A DNA stretch of 53,090 nucleotides from JABCPE02 sp963520725 (GTDB lineage Bacteria; Bacteroidota; Bacteroidia; Flavobacteriales; Weeksellaceae), in contig CAUQSG010000005.1 of assembly GCA_963520725.1 (NCBI GenBank), forward strand, positions 1-53,090. Direction: 5' to 3'. The position numbers and the translations under genes are program-made. Positions within the stretch are counted from its first letter, which is position 1. Each line of letters begins with the position of its first letter. This document shows, piece after piece, positions 35,028 to 44,651 of this stretch. The notes below the pieces were generated by a model. That model was given only the letters and a program-made list of their open reading frames with translations. It was not told where the DNA came from and did not search any database.

Positions 35028-35339
35028 ATTTTATGCTATTGGAAAATTTATAGACATGCATGAAAATTGAACAGCTCTTATACATTGTTGTATAGGGGAT
35101 TTCGTATTTTGTGCATGTGTGTAACTGAAAAATGGCGGGATGGGAAAAATATTTTGCACTACGCTGTGAAAAGATATATCAGTGTTGCAGTTAGAAAAGG
35201 CTGATTTTTAGGATGATGATGAGAAGGGTGTTTCTGATAGCGTGGATACAAAATCTTTCATTATCATCATTTCTTGATTTGGTTTTTTCTGATATTTTTC
35301 TGTGAACAAAATATTTTACTAACATTCTTAGAGTTTTTT
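35028..35339 (+). promoter_or_regulatory. Long structurable rpoB leader
   Basis: This 310-base stretch has no credible gene but several complementary segments. ACATGCA (35054-35060) pairs with TGCATGT (35112-35118) and encloses a 9-bp hairpin at 35075-35098. TAACTG (35122-35127) pairs with CAGTTA (35188-35193) and encloses GCACT/AGTGT. ATGATGATGA (35213-35222) pairs with TTATCATCAT (35261-35270). Three nested or adjacent domains in a leader of a major operon suggest a regulatory RNA, perhaps an autogenous site. No known riboswitch motif is recognised. Confidence 0.45.
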
Positions 35340-38300
35340 ATGAGCAAATCAAAAACGATGAAAGACACTCAGGGAAATCAAAGGATTAATTTTGCTTCTG
35401 CAAGAGGAGTAGAAGTTCCTGATTTATTGGATATTCAGGTGGAATCATTCAAAGAGTTTTTCCAGCTGGATACATTGCCTGAGGACAGAAAAAAGGAAGG
35501 TCTTTATAAGACTTTTCAGGAAAATTTCCCAATTACAGATTCCAGAAACCAATTTGTTTTGGAATTTTTAGATTATATGATAGATTCTCCTCGTTATTCT
35601 ATTGATGAATGTATCGAGAGAGGGCTTACATATAGTGTTCCACTAAAAGCAAGGCTTAAACTATATTGTACAGATCCAGAGCATGAGGATTTTGAAACGG
35701 TTATCCAAGATGTGTATCTAGGACCAGTTCCATACATGACGCCTTCTGGGTCGTTCATTGTCAATGGTGCGGAAAGGGTAGTTGTTACACAGCTTCACCG
35801 TTCGCCAGGAGTGTTCTTTGGGCAGACTTATCATGCTAACGGAACTAAACTTTACTATTCAAGAATTATCCCATTTAAAGGGTCTTGGATGGAATTTACT
35901 ACGGATATCAATAATGTGATGTATGCATATATTGACCGTAAGAAAAAATTGCCTTTCACTACTTTATTAAGAGCTATTGGTTATGAATCTGATAAGGATA
36001 TTCTTCAGATTTTTGACTTGGCAGAAGAAGTAAAAGTGAACAAAGCTAACCTGAAAAAAGTAGAAGGAAGGACTTTGGCTGCCAGAGTTCTGAATACTTG
36101 GTTCGAGGACTTTGTGGATGAAGATACAGGAGAGGTGGTTTCTATCGAAAGAAACGAAATTATCCTTGATAGAGAGACTATTCTAGAAAAAGAGCATTTG
36201 GATTTGATTCTTGATTCTGGAGTAAAAACTATCTTGTTGCATAACGAAAACAGCAGCGAGTTCTCTATCATCCAAAATACATTACAAAAAGACCCTACTA
36301 ACTCTGAAAAAGAGGCTGTGGAGTACATCTATCGTCAGCTGAGAAATGCTGATCCGCCAGATGAAGAAACAGCAAGAAAAATCATTGAAAACTTGTTCTT
36401 CTCAGAGCAGAGATACTCTTTGGGAGAGGTAGGTAGATATAGATTAAATAAAAAATTAGACTTAAATATTCCTGTTGAAACCGAGGTTCTTACGAAAGAG
36501 GATATTATCGCTATCGTTCGCCACTTGATAGAACTGGCTAACTCTAAAGCTGAAGTGGATGATATAGACCACCTTTCTAACAGAAGAATTAAAACAGTTG
36601 GAGAGCAGTTAGCAGGTCAGTTCGGAGTGGGACTTTCTAGAATCGCTAGAACGATTAAGGAGAGAATGAATGTTCGTGATAATGAGATATTTACGCCATT
36701 GGATTTGGTTAATGCTAAGACATTGACTTCTGTGGTTAATTCATTCTTTGGAACCAACCAGTTGTCTCAGTTTATGGACCAGACGAACCCGCTTTCTGAG
36801 GTTACTCACAAGCGAAGACTTTCTGCACTAGGGCCTGGTGGTCTTTCTAGAGAAAGAGCAGGTTTCGAGGTGCGAGATGTCCACCATACTCACTACGGAA
36901 GAATTTGTCCTATTGAGACACCAGAGGGACCGAACATTGGTTTGATTTCTTCTTTGGGATGTTATGCTAAAATCAATAATTTAGGTTTCATAGAAACACC
37001 TTATAGAAAAGTAGAAAACGGAAAAGTAGACTACAATTCTGCTCCTATATATCTGAATGCAGAAGATGAGGAAGCAAAAATCATCGCACAGGCTAACATT
37101 GATATTAAAGAGGATGGTACTATCCTAACAGAGAGAGTTATCGCTCGTTTGGATGGAGATTATCCAGTGGTAGAGCCAGAGCAGGTTAATTTGATAGACA
37201 TCGCACCGAACCAGATTTCCGGTATTTCTGCATCTCTAATTCCGTTCTTGGAGCATGATGATGCGAACCGTGCATTGATGGGATCAAACATGATGCGTCA
37301 GGCGGTGCCGCTACTAAGACCAGAAGCTCCTATTGTAGGAACTGGCTTGGAAAGACAAGTAGCAAAAGACTCTAGAGTATTGATAAATGCAGAAGGAAAA
37401 GGAGAAGTAGAATATGTGGATGCAGATAAAATTGTTATCAAATACGAAAGAACAGAGAATGAAGATTTGGTTTCTTTCGAATCTGCGACTAAAACATATT
37501 ATTTAACTAAATTTAGAAAAACCAACCAATCAACGACTATCACTTTGAAACCTATCGTGAGAGAAGGTGATAAGGTGGAAAAAGGACAGGTTCTTTGTGA
37601 AGGATATGCTACTGAAAACGGCGAATTGGCATTGGGTAGAAACCTAGTGGTAGCGTTCATGCCGTGGAAAGGGTATAACTTCGAGGATGCTATCGTAATC
37701 AATGAAAAAGTAGTTCGTGAGGACTGGTTTACTTCTATCCATATAGATGAATATTCTTTGGAAGTTCGTGATACTAAACTTGGTATGGAAGAGCTGACAG
37801 CAGATATCCCGAATGTGTCAGAAGAAGCAACCAAAGACCTTGATGAAAATGGTATGATTAGAATCGGAGCGGAGGTAAAACCTGGCGACATTCTTATCGG
37901 GAAAATCACTCCAAAAGGAGAGTCTGACCCTACACCAGAAGAAAAACTATTGAGAGCTATCTTCGGTGATAAGGCAGGTGATGTGAAAGATGCTTCATTG
38001 AAGGCTGACTCTTCATTGAGAGGAGTAGTAGTTGATAAAAAACTATTCTCTAGAAACATCAAAGATAGAAAGAAAAGAAGCGAAGAAAAACTGAAATTAG
38101 AAGAGGTAGAAAACAAATTCCAAAAGGAGTTTGACAGCCTTAGAAATACTTTGTTGGAAAAACTAAATGCTATCGTAGGTGGAGAGGCTTCGCAAGGGGT
38201 TAAAAACGACCTTGGAGAGGAGATTATCGGAAAAGGTAAATTTACGATGAAACTCTTGTCTAGCATTGAAGATTACAACACCGTGAGCGGTGCTGATTGG

Positions 38301-39161
38301 ACTGCAGATGAGGAGAAAAATGCATTGGTAAATACCTTGATTAACAATTATAAAATCAAGTTTAATGATTTACAAGGAGTTAAAAACAGAGAGAAATTTA
38401 CTATTTCTATCGGGGATGAGCTTCCTACGGGAATCATTAAATTAGCTAAAGTTTATATCGCTAAGAAAAGAAAACTGAATGTAGGGGATAAAATGGCAGG
38501 ACGACACGGTAACAAGGGTATCGTTTCTAGAATCGTGCGTCAGGAAGATATGCCTTTCTTGGAAGATGGAACACCAGTGGACATTGTACTAAACCCACTA
38601 GGGGTACCTTCGCGTATGAACATTGGTCAGATTTACGAGACAGTTCTTGGATGGGCAGGTAAGAAATTAGGATTGAAATTTGCGACACCTATCTTTGATG
38701 GAGCAAGTCTAGATCAGATTACAGAATACACAGACCAAGCAGGTCTTCCTAAATACGGAAATACATATCTGTATGATGGAGGAACAGGGGAGAGATTTAC
38801 TCAGCCAGCTACTGTGGGAGTTATCTACATGCTGAAACTAGGACACATGGTAGATGATAAGATGCACGCTCGTTCTATCGGTCCTTACTCTCTTATCACG
38901 CAGCAGCCACTCGGTGGTAAAGCACAGTTCGGTGGTCAGCGTTTCGGAGAGATGGAGGTTTGGGCTCTTGAGGCGTTCGGAGCGTCTAATATCCTGAGAG
39001 AAATCTTGACTGTGAAGTCTGATGATGTTATGGGTAGAGCAAAAACTTATGAAGCAATCGCAAAAGGTGAATCGATGCCAGAACCAGGTATCCCAGAATC
39101 ATTCAATGTATTGCTGCACGAGTTACAAGGTCTTGGACTTGATGTCAGATTAGAAGAATAA
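35340..39161 (+). CDS. rpoB: DNA-directed RNA polymerase subunit beta
   Basis: This 1273-residue catalytic subunit contains the rifampicin-binding region around residues 470-530 (NQLSQFMDQTNPLSEVTHKR, then RLSALGPGGLSRERAGFEV). The Asp, His and Ser most often altered in resistance are wild-type. GDKMAGRHGNKG and the C-terminal clamp region (GGQRFGEMEVWALEAFGASN) are intact. The start is ATG 35340 (MSKSKTMKDTQG); the longer frame from 35274 adds an unlikely hydrophobic stretch. rplL, which normally precedes rpoB, is absent. rpoC follows after 76 bases. Confidence 0.98.
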   Translation: MSKSKTMKDTQGNQRINFASARGVEVPDLLDIQVESFKEFFQLDTLPEDRKKEGLYKTFQENFPITDSRNQFVLEFLDYMIDSPRYSIDECIERGLTYSVPLKARLKLYCTDPEHEDFETVIQDVYLGPVPYMTPSGSFIVNGAERVVVTQLHRSPGVFFGQTYHANGTKLYYSRIIPFKGSWMEFTTDINNVMYAYIDRKKKLPFTTLLRAIGYESDKDILQIFDLAEEVKVNKANLKKVEGRTLAARVLNTWFEDFVDEDTGEVVSIERNEIILDRETILEKEHLDLILDSGVKTILLHNENSSEFSIIQNTLQKDPTNSEKEAVEYIYRQLRNADPPDEETARKIIENLFFSEQRYSLGEVGRYRLNKKLDLNIPVETEVLTKEDIIAIVRHLIELANSKAEVDDIDHLSNRRIKTVGEQLAGQFGVGLSRIARTIKERMNVRDNEIFTPLDLVNAKTLTSVVNSFFGTNQLSQFMDQTNPLSEVTHKRRLSALGPGGLSRERAGFEVRDVHHTHYGRICPIETPEGPNIGLISSLGCYAKINNLGFIETPYRKVENGKVDYNSAPIYLNAEDEEAKIIAQANIDIKEDGTILTERVIARLDGDYPVVEPEQVNLIDIAPNQISGISASLIPFLEHDDANRALMGSNMMRQAVPLLRPEAPIVGTGLERQVAKDSRVLINAEGKGEVEYVDADKIVIKYERTENEDLVSFESATKTYYLTKFRKTNQSTTITLKPIVREGDKVEKGQVLCEGYATENGELALGRNLVVAFMPWKGYNFEDAIVINEKVVREDWFTSIHIDEYSLEVRDTKLGMEELTADIPNVSEEATKDLDENGMIRIGAEVKPGDILIGKITPKGESDPTPEEKLLRAIFGDKAGDVKDASLKADSSLRGVVVDKKLFSRNIKDRKKRSEEKLKLEEVENKFQKEFDSLRNTLLEKLNAIVGGEASQGVKNDLGEEIIGKGKFTMKLLSSIEDYNTVSGADWTADEEKNALVNTLINNYKIKFNDLQGVKNREKFTISIGDELPTGIIKLAKVYIAKKRKLNVGDKMAGRHGNKGIVSRIVRQEDMPFLEDGTPVDIVLNPLGVPSRMNIGQIYETVLGWAGKKLGLKFATPIFDGASLDQITEYTDQAGLPKYGNTYLYDGGTGERFTQPATVGVIYMLKLGHMVDDKMHARSIGPYSLITQQPLGGKAQFGGQRFGEMEVWALEAFGASNILREILTVKSDDVMGRAKTYEAIAKGESMPEPGIPESFNVLLHELQGLGLDVRLEE

Positions 39162-39237
39162 AAATAGACACGAGACAGGGAATTGAGTGCGAGATAGATA
39201 TCTCAGTTCCCAGCTCTTTAATCTTAATAGAAAAACT

Positions 39238-42200
39238 ATGTCAAATAAAAATAAAACAAGTAGATTTAGCAAAATCACGATAGGTTTAGCATCACCAGAA
39301 TCTATTCTCCAAGAATCCAAAGGAGAGGTTCTAAAGCCTGAAACTATCAACTATAGAACGCACAAACCAGAGAGAGACGGTCTGTTTTGTGAGAAAATCT
39401 TTGGACCTGTAAAGGACTATGAATGTGCTTGTGGTAAGTATAAAAGAATAAGATATAAAGGTATCGTCTGTGACCGATGCGGGGTAGAAGTTACCGAGAA
39501 AAAAGTACGAAGAGAGCGTATAGGACATATCAACTTGGTGGTTCCTATCGCGCACATCTGGTATTTCCGTTCCCTTCCGAACAAAATAGGATATCTTCTT
39601 GGATTGCCTTCTAAGAAGTTGGATATGATTATCTACTACGAAAGATATGTGGTTATCCAGCAGGGGATTGCAAGAAAAGCAGATGGTTCTGATTTTGATG
39701 AAATGGAATTCCTTACAGAGGAAGAATACCTAGATGTATTAGATTCTATTCCAGCTGAAAATCAGTATCTTGATGATTCAGACCCAAATAAATTCATCGC
39801 AAAAATGGGGGCTGAGGCTATCGAAGATTTATTGAAGAGAATAGACCTTGATGAGCTTTCTTATGATTTGAGACATAAGGCTCATAACGAAACTTCTAAA
39901 CAAAGAAGAACAGAGGCGCTGAAAAGACTTTCTGTGGTGGAAGCATTGAGAGGAGCAAACACGAGAATGATAAACCGTCCAGAGTGGATGGTGATGCGTG
40001 TGCTTCCTGTTACACCGCCAGAGCTTAGACCTCTAGTTCCGCTTGATGGTGGTCGTTTCGCTACTTCGGACCTGAATGACCTTTACCGAAGAGTAATCAT
40101 CAGAAATAATCGTTTGAAGAGATTGATGGAAATCAAAGCTCCAGAGGTTATCTTGAGAAATGAGAAGCGTATGCTTCAGGAGGCGGTAGATTCATTGTTT
40201 GATAATACAAGAAAATCTTCAGCTGTAAAATCTGAATCAAACAGACCACTGAAATCACTTTCTGATTCATTGAAAGGAAAACAAGGGCGTTTCCGTCAGA
40301 ACTTGCTAGGTAAGAGGGTGGACTACTCTGCGCGTTCGGTTATTGTCGTAGGGCCAGAGCTTCAGCTTCATGAGTGCGGTATTCCGAAGGATATGGCGGC
40401 AGAGCTTTATAAGCCGTTCATTATCAGGAAATTGATAGAAAGAGGAATCGTAAAAACGGTAAAATCTGCGAAGAGAATTATCGACAGAAAAGAACCTGTT
40501 GTATATGATATTTTGGAGAATGTGATGAAAGGACACCCAGTTCTTCTGAACCGTGCGCCTACGCTTCACAGACTTGGTATTCAGGCATTCCAGCCTAAGA
40601 TGATTGAGGGGAAAGCTATCCAGCTTCACCCATTAGTAACGACAGCCTTCAACGCCGATTTCGACGGTGACCAGATGGCGGTTCACTTACCACTCGGTCC
40701 AGAGGCTATTTTGGAAGCGCAATTATTGATGCTTGGTTCTCAGAATATCTTGAACCCTGCGAATGGTTCACCTATCACTGTCCCTTCTCAGGACATGGTA
40801 TTGGGGCTTTATTTCATGACGAAAGAAGCTCACTCTACCGATGATTATAAAGTGAAAGGTGAAGGCCTAGTATTCTACTCTCCAGAAGAGGCAGAAATAG
40901 CCTATGCAGAAGGAAAAGCATCATTGAATGCGAAAATAAAATGCCGTTTGACTTTGAAAGAAAACGGAGAACTTGTAACGAAACTTATCCCAACTACAGT
41001 AGGTAGAATTTTGTTTAACCAAATTGTACCGAAAGAAGTAGGATATATAGATACATTATTGACTAAAAAATCGCTGAGAGATGTCATCGGTACTATCCTT
41101 GCGGAGACAGATTTCCCTACTACGGTGAAATTCTTGGACGATATGAAAAACCTAGGTTATATGAACGCCTTCAAGGGAGGACTTTCATTTAGCTTGGCGG
41201 ATATCGTAGTCCCAGAGGAGAAAAAACAAATGATAGCTCAGGCGGTGGAAACTGTGGATGGCATCAAGGACAACTATAACATGGGGCTTATCACGGATAC
41301 AGAGCGTTATAACCAAGTTATCGATGTTTGGACAAATACCAATGCCGGTCTTACAGAGATGATTATGAGCAGAATGAAAACCGACCAAGGTGGATTTAAC
41401 TCTGTTTATATGATGCTAGACTCTGGAGCGAGGGGATCTAAAGAACAGATTCGTCAGCTCTCTGGTATGCGTGGTTTGATGGCAAAACCTCAAAAAGCTG
41501 GTTCTACAGGAGCGGAAATCATCGAAAACCCGATTGTAGCTAACTTTAAAGAAGGTCTTTCTATCCTAGAATACTTCATCTCTACCCACGGGGCGAGAAA
41601 AGGTCTTGCGGATACGGCGCTTAAGACTGCCGATGCAGGATATTTGACAAGAAGACTAGTGGATGTGGCTCAGGATGTGATTATTACAGAAGATGACTGT
41701 GGTACACTGAGAGGAGTAGAAGTTTCTCCATTGAAGAAAAATGACGAAATCGTAGAAAAACTTTCCGAAAGAATTTTGGGTAGAGTTTCTCTACATGATG
41801 TATATGATCCAGAAACAGATGAACTTATCGTAGCTGCAGACCAGATTATCAGCGAAGCTTTAGCGAAGAAAATAGAAGATGCTGGAATCGAGACAGTAGA
41901 GGTTCGTTCTCCACTAAGCTGTGAGGCTAAAAAAGGTATCTGTGCGAGATGTTATGGTAGAAACTTGGCAACTGGTAAGATGATTCACATGGGTGAAGCT
42001 GTGGGAGTTATCGCAGCGCAGTCTATCGGGGAACCAGGTACACAGCTGACACTGAGAACCTTCCACCAAGGGGGTACTGCGGGGAATGTCTCTGTAAATC
42101 CTTCCATCACAGCGAGAAGAGATGGTATTGTAGAAATGGATGAGGTAAGAACCATCACATCAGAAGATGAAAACGGAAACAAAACCGAAGTGGTTGTATC

Positions 42201-43503
42201 TCGTTCTACGGAATTCCGTTTAGTGGCTGATAATGAAGCAAGAACGCCTATCATGGTGGCAAACATCCCTTATGGTGCTGTTCTTTCTGTGAAGCCAGGT
42301 GATAAAGTGAAAAAAGGAGACCTCATCTGTAAGTGGGATCCATATAACGCCGTTATCATCGCGGAAACTACAGGTAAGATAGAATACGAAGATATCATCC
42401 AAGGTAGAACTTTCCAATTGGAAATAGACGAGCAGACAGGTTTCGAGGAGAAAGTAATTTCCGAATCAAGAGACAAAAAAGCCGTTCCTACATTGAGAGT
42501 GGTAGATTCTAAAGGTGTAGAGCAAAAAGCTTACAACTTGCCAGTGGGAGCTCACTTGATGGTAAATGACGGAGAAAAAATCAAAGCGGGTAAAATCTTG
42601 ATAAAAATCCCTAGAAAATCTGCAAAAGCAGGGGATATCACGGGAGGTCTACCGAGAGTTACCGAATTGTTCGAAGCGAGAAACCCTTCTAACCCAGCTG
42701 TGGTAACAGAGATAGATGGAGTGGTATCTTACGGAAAAATCAAGCGTGGTAACAGAGAGCTTATCGTAGAGTCTAGAACAGGAGAAATTAGAAAATATCT
42801 AGTGAAACTTTCTAGCCAGATTATCGTTCAGGAAAATGACTTCGTGAGAGCAGGAGATCCGCTTTCTGATGGAGCGATTACACCAGACGATATCTTGGCA
42901 ATCAAAGGGCCTACTGCGGTTCAGGAATACATTGTGAACGAAATCCAAGAGGTATACCGTCTTCAAGGGGTGAAAATCGATGACAAACACTTTGAAATTA
43001 TCGTAAGACAGATGATGACAAAAGTGGAAATCGTAGATGCTGGAGATACTCAGTTCTTGGAAGGAAGCCTTGAGCACAAACTAGATTTCATCGAAGAAAA
43101 CGACAGAGTATTCGGATTGAAAGTAGTTGTAGATGCAGGAGATTCTAAAGAATTGAAACCAGGACAGATGATTACAGCAAGAGAGCTGAGAGATGAAAAC
43201 TCTAAACTGAAGAGAGAAGATTTACAATTGGTACAAGTGAGAGAAGCTCTTACAGCTACTGCAAATCCAGTGCTTCAGGGTATTACGAGAGCGGCTCTTC
43301 AGACAAAATCATTCATGTCTGCGGCATCATTCCAAGAAACTACCAAAGTACTAAACGAAGCGGCTGTTTCTGGTAAAGTAGATGAGCTGAACGGTCTGAA
43401 AGAAAATGTAATCGTAGGACACAGAATCCCTGCGGGTACAGGTCTGAAAGACTACCAGAACATCATCGTAGGTTCTAATAGAGAGTTTGAAGATATTAAA
43501 TAA
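39238..43503 (+). CDS. rpoC: DNA-directed RNA polymerase subunit beta'
   Basis: This 1421-residue subunit carries the N-terminal zinc ribbon (Cys63, 65, 78 and 81 in ECACGKYK and CDRCGVEV) and the Mg-binding NADFDGD at 472-478. The second zinc site (CEAKKGICARCYGRNLATG) and the trigger-loop region (AAQSIGEPGTQLTLRTFHQG) are also present. The start is the ATG at 39238 (MSNKNKTSRF). It is co-transcribed with rpoB and followed by a 17-bp hairpin. Confidence 0.98.
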   Translation: MSNKNKTSRFSKITIGLASPESILQESKGEVLKPETINYRTHKPERDGLFCEKIFGPVKDYECACGKYKRIRYKGIVCDRCGVEVTEKKVRRERIGHINLVVPIAHIWYFRSLPNKIGYLLGLPSKKLDMIIYYERYVVIQQGIARKADGSDFDEMEFLTEEEYLDVLDSIPAENQYLDDSDPNKFIAKMGAEAIEDLLKRIDLDELSYDLRHKAHNETSKQRRTEALKRLSVVEALRGANTRMINRPEWMVMRVLPVTPPELRPLVPLDGGRFATSDLNDLYRRVIIRNNRLKRLMEIKAPEVILRNEKRMLQEAVDSLFDNTRKSSAVKSESNRPLKSLSDSLKGKQGRFRQNLLGKRVDYSARSVIVVGPELQLHECGIPKDMAAELYKPFIIRKLIERGIVKTVKSAKRIIDRKEPVVYDILENVMKGHPVLLNRAPTLHRLGIQAFQPKMIEGKAIQLHPLVTTAFNADFDGDQMAVHLPLGPEAILEAQLLMLGSQNILNPANGSPITVPSQDMVLGLYFMTKEAHSTDDYKVKGEGLVFYSPEEAEIAYAEGKASLNAKIKCRLTLKENGELVTKLIPTTVGRILFNQIVPKEVGYIDTLLTKKSLRDVIGTILAETDFPTTVKFLDDMKNLGYMNAFKGGLSFSLADIVVPEEKKQMIAQAVETVDGIKDNYNMGLITDTERYNQVIDVWTNTNAGLTEMIMSRMKTDQGGFNSVYMMLDSGARGSKEQIRQLSGMRGLMAKPQKAGSTGAEIIENPIVANFKEGLSILEYFISTHGARKGLADTALKTADAGYLTRRLVDVAQDVIITEDDCGTLRGVEVSPLKKNDEIVEKLSERILGRVSLHDVYDPETDELIVAADQIISEALAKKIEDAGIETVEVRSPLSCEAKKGICARCYGRNLATGKMIHMGEAVGVIAAQSIGEPGTQLTLRTFHQGGTAGNVSVNPSITARRDGIVEMDEVRTITSEDENGNKTEVVVSRSTEFRLVADNEARTPIMVANIPYGAVLSVKPGDKVKKGDLICKWDPYNAVIIAETTGKIEYEDIIQGRTFQLEIDEQTGFEEKVISESRDKKAVPTLRVVDSKGVEQKAYNLPVGAHLMVNDGEKIKAGKILIKIPRKSAKAGDITGGLPRVTELFEARNPSNPAVVTEIDGVVSYGKIKRGNRELIVESRTGEIRKYLVKLSSQIIVQENDFVRAGDPLSDGAITPDDILAIKGPTAVQEYIVNEIQEVYRLQGVKIDDKHFEIIVRQMMTKVEIVDAGDTQFLEGSLEHKLDFIEENDRVFGLKVVVDAGDSKELKPGQMITARELRDENSKLKREDLQLVQVREALTATANPVLQGITRAALQTKSFMSAASFQETTKVLNEAAVSGKVDELNGLKENVIVGHRIPAGTGLKDYQNIIVGSNREFEDIK

Positions 43504-43516
43504 AATAAGCAAAATT

Positions 43517-43564
43517 AAAATTTGAGGTTTGAAATAAATTTAATATCTTCACACCTCGAATTTT
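43517..43564 (+). terminator. Long hairpin after rpoC
   Basis: Arms of 17 bases (43517-43533 and 43548-43564) pair with one G-U and one mismatch around a 14-base loop. The 3' arm ends in TTTT. It could end rpoBC transcription or attenuate read-through into the DUF3467 gene. Confidence 0.6.
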
Positions 43565-43599
43565 AATAATAATATTAACCAATAAAAAATAAAATAAAA

Positions 43600-43905
43600 A
43601 TGGACAATAATCAAAACCAAGACCCAAACAACATTAACATTCAATTAAACGAAATGGTAGCAGCTGGTGCATATGCTAACTTGGCATTAGTAAACCACTC
43701 TCCATCAGAATTCGTTTTAGATTTTATTCAAATCATGCCAGGAGTTCAGCAGGCTCAGGTGAGAAGTAGAGTTATCTTAGCTCCACTTCACGCAAAGAGA
43801 GTTCTTGCAGCTCTTCAGCAAAATATCCAAAGCTACGAACAACAGTTTGGAGAAATCAAAGAAGTTGAACCTTTCGTATTAGGAGGAAACAACGCTCAGG
43901 CTTAA
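43600..43905 (+). CDS. DUF3467-family protein
   Basis: This 101-residue soluble protein begins MDNNQNQDPNNINIQLNEMV. The conserved core AAGAYANLALVNHSPSEFVL, then DFIQIMPGVQQAQVRSRVIL and APLHAKRVLAALQQNI, matches DUF3467. The family is small, widespread in Bacteroidetes and of unknown function, and is often found next to rpoC as here. Codon use is that of a well-expressed gene. It ends at a strong terminator. Confidence 0.92.
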   Translation: MDNNQNQDPNNINIQLNEMVAAGAYANLALVNHSPSEFVLDFIQIMPGVQQAQVRSRVILAPLHAKRVLAALQQNIQSYEQQFGEIKEVEPFVLGGNNAQA

Positions 43906-43931
43906 GATTTGTAAGCATAAAAATTGACAAT

Positions 43932-43958
43932 AAATCCCACTCTTTTGAAGTGGGATTT
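43932..43958 (+). terminator. Terminator of the DUF3467 gene
   Basis: A perfect 10-bp stem (AAATCCCACT / AGTGGGATTT) with a 7-base loop is followed by TTGTTTTT. Confidence 0.88.
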
Positions 43959-44019
43959 TTGTTTTTGCTAAAAAAGTTCTTACTAATCACTATATTTGTA
44001 GTATTATAAAATTACCAAA

Positions 44020-44358
44020 ATGAGAAGAAATTACTCACTATACTTTAGTATTTGGTGTTTGCTGTGTGTTATCCTCGCACCAATTATAGTAGTTACCAAT
44101 CTTTTTTATTCCAGTTTTTATAATTCAACCTTGGTAGAAATTATTTGTGGAGGGATTTTTGTCACGGCTTATGTATTGTTTCCTTTGTTTTTTATCTATC
44201 AGATTATCACGCATATAAGAATCAATTTTATGTATCAGAATACTATGCGAAAGAGAATTAAAAAGAGAACAACGGAATTTACAATCTCTATAATTACTTT
44301 TGTGGTGCTGCTTGTCAGTATTTTATTCTACTATAGGACTTTATTGGCTGGTGGATAG
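44020..44358 (+). CDS. Small three-segment membrane protein, unknown
   Basis: This 112-residue protein has three hydrophobic segments: SIWCLLCVILAPIIVVTNLF, IICGGIFVTAYVLFPLFFIY and FTISIITFVVLLVSILFYY. A basic loop (RKRIKKRTTE) lies before the last. No family is recognised. A TATATTTG box at 43991-43998 may be its promoter, with a TTG 23 bases upstream. It has no obvious partner genes. Confidence 0.6.
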   Translation: MRRNYSLYFSIWCLLCVILAPIIVVTNLFYSSFYNSTLVEIICGGIFVTAYVLFPLFFIYQIITHIRINFMYQNTMRKRIKKRTTEFTISIITFVVLLVSILFYYRTLLAGG

Positions 44359-44402
44359 AGCAGTTACAAATGCTTATAGGAACGCATAAAGACTTAATAA
44401 CA

Positions 44403-44634
44403 ATGAATAAAAATATGAAAATAAGACCCATCATTTCTGGTGAATATATCTTTTTAGATGATTTTCTTTACGATGCTATTTTTATTCCTGAAGGCGTACC
44501 CCCCCCCTGAGAAGAGCATTATCCAACAACCTGAACAGCAAAAAGCCAATTATGCTTCCAAGATGTATTTAAAATTAGGTTTTGAAATCATTAAGACCAA
44601 TGAAGAAGATTATATAATGATTTGTAAGTTATAA
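44403..44634 (+). pseudogene. GNAT acetyltransferase remnant: internal deletion plus 9-C frameshift
   Basis: The frame opens MNKNMKIRPIISGEYIFL, then DDFLYDAIFIPEGVPPP, and stops at TGA 44508 right after nine C bases (44499-44507). With eight C the frame would continue to TAA 44632-44634, ending NYASKMYLKLGFEIIKTNEE, then DYIMICKL. Those two ends are the typical start and finish of a GNAT N-acetyltransferase of about 150-160 residues. The restored product would be only 76 residues, so the acetyl-CoA-binding centre is also missing. The gene is broken in two ways. Confidence 0.75.
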
Positions 44635-44651
44635 AATAAAATATTTAAACA

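Noticed and set aside
37499..38266. 255-residue open frame antisense to rpoB
   Set aside because: Ser/Phe/Leu-rich shadow of a highly conserved gene; no start context or motif.
44499..44507. Phase-variable expression of the GNAT gene
   Set aside because: The centre of the domain is deleted, so changing the tract length cannot restore a working enzyme.
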